A stretch of 7,073 bases of DNA, taken from positions 1 to 7,073 of the forward strand of contig CALMPB010000265.1 of assembly GCA_937871985.1 (NCBI GenBank), given 5' to 3'. A program made the translations under genes and the position numbers. The DNA is from an uncultured Burkholderiaceae bacterium. Lineage in GTDB: Bacteria; Pseudomonadota; Gammaproteobacteria; Burkholderiales; Burkholderiaceae. The notes beneath the pieces were generated by a model. The model searched no databases. It had not been told where the DNA came from and worked only from the letters and a program-made list of their open reading frames with translations. The number at the start of each line of letters is the position of its first letter. Positions within the stretch are counted from its first letter, which is position 1. This document shows positions 1-6,233 of this stretch, one piece after another.

Positions 1-524
1 CCCGCCCGCTGCGGCCCCCCGCCGGGCAGGTCGTCGCGCTCGCCCGTCACGCTCATCAGACCACCCATACCCTGTATCAGATAGTCGTAGCCCGCGCGGT
101 CCTTGTAGGGTCCCGTTTGCCCAAAACCCGTCACAGAACAATAGACCAGTTGAGGGTTGATCTCACGAAGCGAGGCGTAATCCAAACCGTAGCGCTTCAA
201 TGCTCCGACCTTGTAGTTCTCGACGAAGACATCGGCCTTACGCGCCAGCTCTCGCAAGATCTCCTGCCCTCTAGGGTTCGAGAAATCGATGGCAAGGGAC
301 TTCTTGCCACGGTTGCAGCTCATGAAATAGGCTGCGTCGCCGTTCTCACCGCTCTGCCGGTCTTTGAGAAAAGGCGGCCCCATCTGCCGGGTGTCGTCTC
401 CGACATCCGGCTTCTCCACCTTGATTACTTCTGCGCCGAGATCGGCCAGGTTCTGCGTGGCCCAGGGGCCGGCCAGGATGCGGGAGAGGTCCAGCACACG
501 GATATGGCTTAGCGGTTTCTGCAT
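1..524 (-). CDS. CaiB/BaiF-family (type III) CoA-transferase, N-terminal part; runs off the window
   Basis: The first 174 residues are present; the C-terminal half lies beyond position 1. The family moves CoA from an acyl-CoA donor to a carboxylic acid in the cytoplasm through an aspartyl-CoA thioester. Seen here: the family opening VLDLSRILAGPWATQNLADL (residues 10-29), the EVIKVEKP strand (32-39), CNRGKKSLAIDF (70-81), then VTGFGQTGPY (131-140) and RAGYDYLIQGMGG (143-155). Asp147 in the GYD motif is the predicted catalytic aspartate. The ATG at 524-522 is the first start after the carboxylase stop, 13 bases away; an AGGA overlapping that TAG stop is a modest ribosome binding site. As last visible gene of the operon it probably activates the pathway acid to the CoA ester used by the carboxylase (inference). 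The family assignment is firm; the substrate cannot be read from sequence. Confidence 0.93.
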   Translation of the reverse strand, partial: MQKPLSHIRVLDLSRILAGPWATQNLADLGAEVIKVEKPDVGDDTRQMGPPFLKDRQSGENGDAAYFMSCNRGKKSLAIDFSNPRGQEILRELARKADVFVENYKVGALKRYGLDYASLREINPQLVYCSVTGFGQTGPYKDRAGYDYLIQGMGGLMSVTGERDDLPGGGPQRA

Positions 525-537
525 GATGATCTCGGTC

Positions 538-2553
538 CTAGCGGCTGCTGCCGGCCTGAAACTTCGGTTCGTCGATTTGCCTGCCCTCATCGATCGCCGC
601 AGCGTCGTCCTGGACGATGTCGGCAATGAGTTCGCCCTCCCGCACGCTGTCGCCTGGGCCGTAGCGCAGATTCGCCACTGTTCCATCGACATCGGCAACG
701 ATCGAATACTCCATCTTCATGGCCTCGATCACGGCCAGGACATCGCCCGGGGCCACCCGGTCTCCCGGTTGCACCGCCACGGCTGCGATAACGCCTGACA
801 TCGGTGCCGTCGCCCCGCTGGCGTCCCGAGCGGAGGCGTTGCCTTCGTGGAGAACCGGGCGCACCGAGTAATGGTCGCCCGCCACCTGCAGATGCCACCC
901 TTCGGCCGCGAGGCAGGCGTCCCAGCGCCACCCGTCCACAACGCCGCCCAAGCTGGACGCATCGCGCGACACGTTCCAGCTTTGCGGGTTGTCGCCCGCG
1001 CGGACATCGCTTCCGTCCACGGCGTGAAGAGCCACCGATGCCGGCTCGGCGTCCAGCAGGAAACGCACGCGCCCCAAAGGCGCGCCGGGATCCAGGAACA
1101 CCCGGTCCATCGCGCCGCAAGCCGCGCCGGCATGCCAGGGCGAGGCTGCCATGGACTGCACAGGCAAGGGCAGCGTGGCGCAGACTGCTGCGGCAGCCGG
1201 GCGGCTGCACGGAGTTTGCAGCGATTTGTGTTCGTCCAGGTAACGGGTGTGCACGCGCCCGTTCAATACTCCCGGGTCGTCCAGCAGGCGCAACAGGTAG
1301 CCGAGGTTGCTGGAGACACCTAGCAACGATGTCTGGCCCAGGCCCGACTTCAAGGCGGCAATCGCGGTCGGACGATCGCCCGCGCTGGCGATGATCTTTG
1401 CCACCATCGGGTCATAGAAAGGCGGAACGTCGCCCGATTCATCCAGCGCGGCGTCCACGCGCAGGGCAGACGGCCAGCGAGCGTGCACCACGGTGCCGGG
1501 CGAAGGACGGAAGTCCTGGGCCGGGTCTTCCGCGTAGATTCTCGCTTCGATAGCGTGTCCGTGGCAGGCGATTTCGGACTGCGCCAGCGGCAGGGACTGG
1601 CCCGCCGCCACGCGCAACTGCCATTCAACGAGATCCAGCCCGGTTACCGCCTCTGTGACAGGATGCTCTACCTGCAGGCGGGTATTCACCTCCAGGAAGT
1701 AGCAGTTGAAGTCCCGGTCCATGATGAACTCGAAGGTGCCGGCGTTGCGATAGTCCAGGCTGCGCGCGCCCTGCACCGCCGCCTCCAGCAGTCGTTGACG
1801 CGCGCGCTCCGGCAGGTGCGGCGCAGGCGCCTCCTCCATGACCTTCTGGTGTCGGCGCTGCAACGAGCATTCCCGCTCGAACAGGTGCACTACATTCCCG
1901 CAGCCATCGCCGAACACCTGTACTTCAATGTGGCGCGGCTCCTCGATGTACCGCTCCACGATCATCCGGCCGTCGCCGAAACTGCTGCGGGCGACACGGA
2001 TGGCCGACTCAATGAGCCCAGGCAGGTCGTCGTATTGGGTAATTATCTGCATGCCCTTGCCCCCGCCGCCGGCGGAGGGTTTGAGCAAAATAGGCAGTTC
2101 AATGGCGCGCGCCAACGCCTCTATGGTGGCGGGATTGTCGCTGGCCTCGTCGGTGCCCGGCACGACCGGCACTCCAGCCGCGCGCATGAGCGCCTTTGCC
2201 CGCGCCTTGTCTCCCAACGCCGCAATAGTGGCGGGCGACGGTCCGATGAACGCCATGCCCGCGGCCTCCACGTTCGCCGCGAACTCGCTGTTCTCGGACA
2301 GGAAACCGTAGCCGGGATGCACTGCCTCGCAATCTGTTTCGCGCGCAGCCTGGAGCAGCTTCCCGGCATTTAAATAACTGTCCGCTGCAGACCCCGCGCC
2401 CAGGCAAACGGTCCGAATGGCGCCGCGCAGATGCGCAGCGCCAACGTCAGCTAGGGAATGCACCGCAACGTATTCGATGCCCAGCCGTTGGCAGGTGCGC
2501 GCGATGCGGCGAGCGATCTCCCCCCGGTTCGCAATAAGGATTCTCTTGAACAT
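538..2553 (-). CDS. Acyl-CoA carboxylase alpha subunit (biotin carboxylase + biotin carrier), methylcrotonyl/geranyl-CoA type
   Basis: This 671-residue subunit carboxylates biotin with ATP and bicarbonate and carries the carboxybiotin to the beta subunit. The biotin carboxylase N-domain opens with KRILIANRGEIARRI (3-17) and has HPGYGFLSEN (79-88). The ATP-grasp domain has the glycine loop KPSAGGGGKGMQI (158-170), RRHQK (233-237) and the catalytic stretch EVNTRLQVEH (288-297, Arg292). The carboxylase C-domain has EARIYAEDP (336-344) and YDPMVAKII (380-388). A variable stretch of about 450-580 fits the BT domain that docks the beta subunit. The carrier domain ends the protein, with the biotin lysine at Lys613 in EAMKME; a polar tail of some 20 residues follows. 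All key residues I looked for are present, so it should be active. It starts 3 bases after the beta stop, with an AGGAT at 2561-2565 inside the beta gene, which suggests translational coupling. Length and layout fit LiuD/AtuF-like alpha subunits; the substrate is set by beta. Confidence 0.95.
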   Translation of the reverse strand: MFKRILIANRGEIARRIARTCQRLGIEYVAVHSLADVGAAHLRGAIRTVCLGAGSAADSYLNAGKLLQAARETDCEAVHPGYGFLSENSEFAANVEAAGMAFIGPSPATIAALGDKARAKALMRAAGVPVVPGTDEASDNPATIEALARAIELPILLKPSAGGGGKGMQIITQYDDLPGLIESAIRVARSSFGDGRMIVERYIEEPRHIEVQVFGDGCGNVVHLFERECSLQRRHQKVMEEAPAPHLPERARQRLLEAAVQGARSLDYRNAGTFEFIMDRDFNCYFLEVNTRLQVEHPVTEAVTGLDLVEWQLRVAAGQSLPLAQSEIACHGHAIEARIYAEDPAQDFRPSPGTVVHARWPSALRVDAALDESGDVPPFYDPMVAKIIASAGDRPTAIAALKSGLGQTSLLGVSSNLGYLLRLLDDPGVLNGRVHTRYLDEHKSLQTPCSRPAAAAVCATLPLPVQSMAASPWHAGAACGAMDRVFLDPGAPLGRVRFLLDAEPASVALHAVDGSDVRAGDNPQSWNVSRDASSLGGVVDGWRWDACLAAEGWHLQVAGDHYSVRPVLHEGNASARDASGATAPMSGVIAAVAVQPGDRVAPGDVLAVIEAMKMEYSIVADVDGTVANLRYGPGDSVREGELIADIVQDDAAAIDEGRQIDEPKFQAGSSR

Positions 2554-2556
2554 GGG

Positions 2557-4161
2557 CTACATCCTGAACACGCCGAAGCGCGTGGGTTCCTTCGGTCCGG
2601 CGGCTGCGAGCGCCAAGCCAAGCGTCAGCCAGTCGCGGGTGTCGGCGGGTTCAATCACGCTATCTACCCACAAGCGGGATGCTGCGTTCAGGGCGGTGCT
2701 TTCGGCACCATAGGTATCGCGGATAGGCGCCTTGTAGGCCTCTGCCTCTTCGGCGCTGAATTCCTTGCCCTGACGGGCCAGTTGCTCGCCGCGCACCAGC
2801 GCCAGCACCGTGGCGGCTTGTTCCCCGCCCATCACAGAGGTCCTGGCATTGGGCCACATGGCCATGAACCGGGGTCCGAATGCTCGTCCGCACATGGCAT
2901 ACGCGCCCGCTCCGTAACTGCCGCCGACAATGACGCTGAACTTGGGCACCCGGGCCGTGGAAACCGCGTTGACCATCTTCGCCCCGTCCTTCGCTATACC
3001 GCCCTGCTCGTACTGCACTCCCACCATGAAGCCACTGATGTTGTGCAGAAATACGAGCGGGATGTTTTCCTGGCAGCACAGTTCGATGAAGTTGGCTGCT
3101 TTCTGGGCACTCTGGCCAAGAAGAACGCCGTCGTTGGCGAGCACGCCCACCGGATAACCGCCAATGGCGCCGGTGCCGCAAATAAGGCTGGTGCCATAGC
3201 GTTCGCGGTACTGCACCAGTTCGCTGCCGTCCAGCAGGCGCGCCAGCACGTCCAGCATAGGCATTGCCTGCTTGGGATTGGCGGGAATGAGTCCGGGCAA
3301 TTCCGCCGCTTCGTAGCGGGGAGGCCGGCACGGACGGGGCGGCGGCGCCAGTGCCGGGGCCTCGCAGCGTCCAAGAATGCCGCGCACCAGTTCGAGTGCG
3401 TGCAACTCATCGTTCGCGAAATGGTCGGCCACGCCGGACAGGCGGGTGTGCGTGTCCGCACCCCCAAGCTCCTGGGCGTCAACCAATTCGCCGGTAGCGG
3501 CCTGCACCAGCTGCGGTCCACCCAGGTAGATCATGCCCGCCTTGTCGACGATCACGGTTTCGTCACACATCGCTGGGATATAGGCGCCGCCGGCAGTGCA
3601 AGCGCCCAGCACCGCCGCAACTTGTTTAAGCCCAAGGGCCGACATCTCGGCGATATTGCGAAAGATCTTGCCGAAGTGCTGCTCGTCCGGAAATATGTCG
3701 CCCTGCAAAGGCAGAAAGGCACCTCCCGAATCCACCAGATAGACGCAGGGCAAGCCGTTCTCACGTGCAATGGCCTGGGCGCGCACCTGCTTCTTGATGG
3801 TCAGCGGGTAATACGTTCCACCCTTGGCCGTCGCATCGTTGGCCATGATCATGCAGGCCCGGCCGGACACAATGCCGACACCAGTAATGATCCCGGCTCC
3901 CGGCGACTGGCCATCGTACGCGCCATCGGCAGCTAACTGGCCGACCTCCAGGAACGGCGTGCCGGCATCCAGCAGCGTATTGATACGCTCGCGCGGTAAC
4001 AGCTTTCCGCGCGCCAGATGCGCTTGGCGCGCGCGTTCGCCGCCGCCAGCAATCGCTCGTTCTCTTGCAGCGAGCAGCGGCGCGCGCAATGCTTCATACG
4101 CCGCCGAATTCGCGGCGAAGTCCGGGCTGCCCGGCCCGGGGCGGGAAGAAAGAATAGCCAT
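2557..4161 (-). CDS. Acyl-CoA carboxylase beta (carboxyltransferase) subunit, methylcrotonyl/geranyl-CoA type
   Basis: This 534-residue subunit transfers CO2 from carboxybiotin to an acyl-CoA. The MCC/GCC branch, which acts on the gamma carbon of alpha,beta-unsaturated acyl-CoAs, is indicated by the N-terminus (SPDFAANSAAYEAL, 12-25), YLVDSGGAFLPLQGDIFPDE (141-160), HNISGFMVGVQYEQGGIAKD (373-392), MWPNARTSVMGGEQAA (435-450) and the ending EPTRFGVFRM (525-534). The two crotonase-like halves carry their glycine-rich turns at GACTAGGAYIPAM (186-198) and GGSYGAGAYAMCG (413-425). The ATG at 4161 is the first in-frame start after a stop and matches the family N-terminus, yet no clear Shine-Dalgarno precedes it. 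It lies 32 bases after the small AtuA-like gene and 3 bases before alpha, and the two subunits should form one holoenzyme. The branch is well supported, but methylcrotonyl-CoA, geranyl-CoA or another substrate remains open. Confidence 0.94.
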   Translation of the reverse strand: MAILSSRPGPGSPDFAANSAAYEALRAPLLAARERAIAGGGERARQAHLARGKLLPRERINTLLDAGTPFLEVGQLAADGAYDGQSPGAGIITGVGIVSGRACMIMANDATAKGGTYYPLTIKKQVRAQAIARENGLPCVYLVDSGGAFLPLQGDIFPDEQHFGKIFRNIAEMSALGLKQVAAVLGACTAGGAYIPAMCDETVIVDKAGMIYLGGPQLVQAATGELVDAQELGGADTHTRLSGVADHFANDELHALELVRGILGRCEAPALAPPPRPCRPPRYEAAELPGLIPANPKQAMPMLDVLARLLDGSELVQYRERYGTSLICGTGAIGGYPVGVLANDGVLLGQSAQKAANFIELCCQENIPLVFLHNISGFMVGVQYEQGGIAKDGAKMVNAVSTARVPKFSVIVGGSYGAGAYAMCGRAFGPRFMAMWPNARTSVMGGEQAATVLALVRGEQLARQGKEFSAEEAEAYKAPIRDTYGAESTALNAASRLWVDSVIEPADTRDWLTLGLALAAAGPKEPTRFGVFRM

Positions 4162-4193
4162 TTGTTGAATACCGTCGGTGGGATTACAGGGAT

Positions 4194-4511
4194 TCAGCTC
4201 GGATCACGCACGGGCAGGCGCAAAAGCGCATGCCCCAGCGATTTTCCCGTCTGATCCAACCGCAAGGTGCGCGTTGCCCCGCCTCCCAGCGCATGACGCA
4301 TGATCACCATCATGGCGCCGATGTTGTCCATGGGGTGGCACTCCACCTCGCCCTGGACCCAATCGCCGTAAAGCGCCTTGACGTCGGCGGGCTTTACGCT
4401 CGCGAGCAGTTGCGCGTACTCATGCTGTCCTCGGGCCACCAGTCCCACGCTGCACACGTCCCCCTTGTCACCGGAGCGCACATAGGCGATGTCTTTCACT
4501 TGAAGCGTCAT
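4194..4511 (-). CDS. AtuA-like ferredoxin-fold domain protein, stand-alone
   Basis: This 105-residue protein matches the small domain found with AtuA/DUF1446 proteins. Its hallmark is YVRSGDKGDVCSVGLVAR (10-27), like the family pattern RSGDKG followed by GxxAR. It continues with HPMDNIGAMMVIMRHALGGG (59-78) and a short basic-acidic end, VRDPS. The name refers to a predicted fold; I see no CxxC pair or iron-sulfur cluster motif. A longer reading of this frame, into the upstream gene, is open to 4712, but the real start is the ATG at 4511-4509: it is preceded by a strong TAAGGAGGG at 4517-4525, and the N-terminus then aligns with the family. In many relatives, as I recall, this domain is the C-terminal part of the AtuA chain; here it is a separate gene 11 bases after AtuA. 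Its role is unknown; tight coupling suggests a complex with the AtuA protein. Confidence 0.85.
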   Translation of the reverse strand: MTLQVKDIAYVRSGDKGDVCSVGLVARGQHEYAQLLASVKPADVKALYGDWVQGEVECHPMDNIGAMMVIMRHALGGGATRTLRLDQTGKSLGHALLRLPVRDPS

Positions 4512-4516
4512 CAGAG

Positions 4517-4525
4517 CCCTCCTTA
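4517..4525 (-). promoter_or_regulatory. Ribosome binding site overlapping the AtuA stop codon
   Basis: The minus strand reads TAAGGAGGG. The TAA is the stop codon of the AtuA-family gene and the AAGGAGG is a near-perfect Shine-Dalgarno five to six bases before the ATG at 4511. This decides the start of the ferredoxin-fold gene over the longer open frame and points to termination-reinitiation coupling of the two genes. Confidence 0.85.
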
Positions 4526-5899
4526 GGCCTTCAGGATTTCGGTTTTCTGTTCGACGGCGGCCCGCGGGATCAGGGTCGGCCACAGGGAGATGACGGGGCG
4601 CGGCTTCATTGGGGTGCCGAAGGACGTGCCGCCCGGGCCCATAATCCAGAGGTTCGTGCCCGCGCGGCGCACCTTGTCGGCCTCTTCGGCCGTGCGTGTA
4701 CGCACCGCGCAACGCAGCCCGACTTCGGGCAGCTCGTTGGCCTGTTCGCGCCCCGGGAAGGTGGCGGCGGGACCGTGCAAGGTGTTGAGTCCAACAAAAT
4801 CGAAGTGAATCTGTTCGGCGGCCAGTCCCATGCGCTCGAAACGTTCGAGCATGGTTTCGCGCGCCTTTACGGCGCGGTCATAGGCGTATGGCCATGGGAA
4901 AAACGCCATGGTCTCGCCGATCCAGCCGTCTTGGTAACCGACCACCAGCTTCCACAGGTCGGGCGCTGCCTCACCGCGCACGCCACTGACGCGTACGCGG
5001 TCCTCTCCCTCATCGATCAGTTTCAGGGAAGTGAAGTCTGCCACGGCGTCGGGCATAAGATAGCGGCGCGGATCGCCCACCTCGTAGACCAGATGCTCCT
5101 TGATCGTCCATTCATCTACACGGCCGCCAGTGCCCGACAGCTTGGTGACGATGGCCTCGGCATCCGCGCCCACTTCAAGAATGGGAAATCCTGCTCGCCC
5201 CATGTGCGGCATCTCCGCGAATCGGGAAGACATCCCGCCCGAGCAGCCTGCCGCGCATTCGACGATGTGGCCCAGTGTCACCGCAGCAGCGTAACGGTCG
5301 ATGTGTGCGGTGTCGCGGCGCCAACCAAACTCGTGGGCGAGCGGGCCGACGTAAAGCGCGTTGTCCGACACACGTCCGGCGATCACCACATCCGCGTCGC
5401 CTTCCAGACCCGCGGTGATGCCCGAACTGTCGGTATAGACATTGGCGCAAACGACGCGGTCGCGGATGGCCGCGAAGTTTTCGTCGCCGGTATCCATATT
5501 GCGGAGTGGCACCCCCTGCCCCATCAGGTCGTCGAGCTTGTCCAGCATGTCGTCGCCTTCAATCAGCGCGATGCGCGTGCCAGCAAGTCCCGCTTGGCGC
5601 GCGCCTTCGGCGATGCGCTGTGCCGCAGCTCTAGGATTCACCCCGCCACCGTTGGAAATCAATTTCGTTCCTACTGCGGTAGCGCGGGGCAAAAGATTAA
5701 TCATGGTCTGAACCGCATCCGGCACGTAGCCCGCATCCGGCCGTTTCAGCTTCTGCCGCTGCAGTAGCGCCATCGTCAATTCGGCCAAGTAGTCGAAGCA
5801 CAGGTAATCCAAATTGCCTCGCTCCAACAGCTCTTGTGCCGGATCTTGAGCGTCACCCCAAAATCCCGAGCCCGCACCAAGCCTTACACGTTTGGCCAT
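4523..5899 (-). CDS. Acyclic terpene utilization AtuA-family protein (DUF1446)
   Basis: This 458-residue protein is first in the operon. Family signatures are RLGAGSGFWGD (6-16), DYLCFDYLAELTMALL (31-46), KLISNGGGVNPRAAAQ (79-94), DVVIAGRVSDNALYVGPLAH (170-189), GHIVECAAGCSGG (210-222), KLSGTGGRVDEWTIKEHLVY (253-272) and EVGDPRRYLMPDAVADF (273-289). AtuA is part of the Pseudomonas citronellol/geraniol gene cluster, but its reaction is not settled; homologues also occur in other organic-acid clusters. The sequence shows no signal peptide or membrane segment, so it is probably cytoplasmic. The ATG at 5899-5897 is fixed by an AGGAGG six bases upstream. It ends at EQKTEILKA, and its TAA stop is part of the next gene's ribosome binding site, so the missing ferredoxin-fold end is a true gene split, not a frameshift. 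The family call is strong; the enzyme activity is unassigned, so no symbol is given. Confidence 0.9.
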   Translation of the reverse strand: MAKRVRLGAGSGFWGDAQDPAQELLERGNLDYLCFDYLAELTMALLQRQKLKRPDAGYVPDAVQTMINLLPRATAVGTKLISNGGGVNPRAAAQRIAEGARQAGLAGTRIALIEGDDMLDKLDDLMGQGVPLRNMDTGDENFAAIRDRVVCANVYTDSSGITAGLEGDADVVIAGRVSDNALYVGPLAHEFGWRRDTAHIDRYAAAVTLGHIVECAAGCSGGMSSRFAEMPHMGRAGFPILEVGADAEAIVTKLSGTGGRVDEWTIKEHLVYEVGDPRRYLMPDAVADFTSLKLIDEGEDRVRVSGVRGEAAPDLWKLVVGYQDGWIGETMAFFPWPYAYDRAVKARETMLERFERMGLAAEQIHFDFVGLNTLHGPAATFPGREQANELPEVGLRCAVRTRTAEEADKVRRAGTNLWIMGPGGTSFGTPMKPRPVISLWPTLIPRAAVEQKTEILKA

Positions 5900-5905
5900 G
5901 CCCAG

Positions 5906-5911
5906 CCTCCT
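5906..5911 (-). promoter_or_regulatory. Ribosome binding site of the AtuA-family gene
   Basis: The minus strand reads AGGAGG, six bases before the ATG at 5899. It confirms the start of the first gene of the operon. Confidence 0.85.
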
Positions 5912-5957
5912 ATTTCCGTTTCTCTAATTTCGTTTTAATCATTTGAATTTCATTTTA
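5912..5957. repeat. AT-rich direct repeats over the -10 box and leader; candidate operator
   Basis: On the minus strand TAAAATGAAATT (5957-5946) recurs as TAAAACGAAATT (5937-5926), 11 of 12 bases alike with a 20-base period, and a decayed third copy AAACGGAAAT lies at 5921-5912. The first copy covers the -10 box. A short odd-centred palindrome, tgaatttca on the plus strand (5944-5952), falls at the predicted transcription start. The 20-base period is about two helical turns, as expected for a repressor binding one DNA face. The regulator is unknown and low-complexity AT bias is an alternative. Confidence 0.4.
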
Positions 5958-5981
5958 GATGCCGATGTTGAAGGTCGTCAA
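5952..5981 (-). promoter_or_regulatory. Sigma70-like promoter of the AtuA-carboxylase operon
   Basis: On the minus strand a -35 box TTGACG (5981-5976, five of six to consensus) is followed by an 18-base spacer and a -10 box TAAAAT (5957-5952, five of six). Transcription would begin near 5945, giving a leader of about 45 bases that carries the AGGAGG site. It is the only good match I found in the intergenic region on this strand and sits where the operon promoter is expected. No mapped start supports it yet. Confidence 0.62.
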
Positions 5982-6166
5982 GCGCTGAACAGGGTTGCGC
6001 CTTGAAAGTGCCCGTGGATCATTTGAAGGAGTGAAGTCGCGATGTGCCGGCGACCGTCGTTCCGTGTACAGGATCTCAATGGCCGACTGGGGGGCTCGCG
6101 ACGATGAACGACTAATGGGTGGGTCAACGGGTCGGCATAACGCTCGAACCGATAGGCGCAATGTAT

Positions 6167-6184
6167 GGGCTCACACCGGAGCCC
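6167..6184. repeat. Small perfect hairpin (6-bp stem)
   Basis: GGGCTC, a six-base loop ACACCG, and GAGCCC form a GC-rich stem about 50 bases before the plus-strand gene. No T-run follows on the plus strand, so it is not a standard terminator; it could be a leader structure, an operator, or chance. Confidence 0.3.
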
Positions 6185-6223
6185 CTCGACACGCTAGGCT
6201 CAACTAGACTCTTTCCATCCAAC

Positions 6224-6229
6224 GGGAGG
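6224..6229 (+). promoter_or_regulatory. Ribosome binding site of the membrane-anchored unknown gene
   Basis: GGGAGG lies four bases before the ATG at 6234. The spacing is a little short, but it is the only such site near the start and supports this gene being translated. Confidence 0.65.
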
Positions 6230-6233
6230 TCAC

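Larger units (their letters stand above)
5982..6233. other. Divergent intergenic region without a recognisable gene
   Basis: This is the rest of the 334-base gap between the operon and the plus-strand membrane gene. Short open frames exist on both strands (plus 5995-6207, minus 6161-5955) but neither has a ribosome binding site or a familiar motif, and the minus one runs through the operon promoter. I see no tRNA, no regulator remnant and no convincing plus-strand promoter. One 10-base word, atcatttgaa, occurs at 6018-6027 and also at 5938-5947 by the operon start. A small hairpin lies at 6167-6184. Confidence 0.5.

Noticed and set aside
1483..2373. A 296-codon open frame on the plus strand
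   Set aside because: It lies opposite the biotin carboxylase domain, whose motifs are unmistakable; this is a shadow frame.
2458..3936. A 492-codon open frame on the plus strand
   Set aside because: It is antisense to the carboxylase genes, has no familiar motif and no ribosome binding site, and such frames are common opposite high-GC genes.
4512..4712. N-terminal extension of the ferredoxin-fold gene
   Set aside because: The frame is open upstream but overlaps AtuA, reads as low-complexity sequence, and the ATG at 4511 has the strong ribosome binding site.
4775..5767. A 330-codon open frame on the plus strand
   Set aside because: It is antisense to the AtuA-family gene and has no recognisable protein features.
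5955..6161. A 68-codon minus-strand frame in the intergenic region
   Set aside because: It is arginine-rich, has no ribosome binding site and overlaps the operon promoter.
6167..6184. Hairpin as a transcription terminator
   Set aside because: There is no T-run on the plus side, and the stem is only six base pairs.
5995..6207. A 70-codon plus-strand frame before the membrane gene
   Set aside because: It has no ribosome binding site or known motif and a composition typical of a chance frame; decayed coding DNA cannot be excluded.
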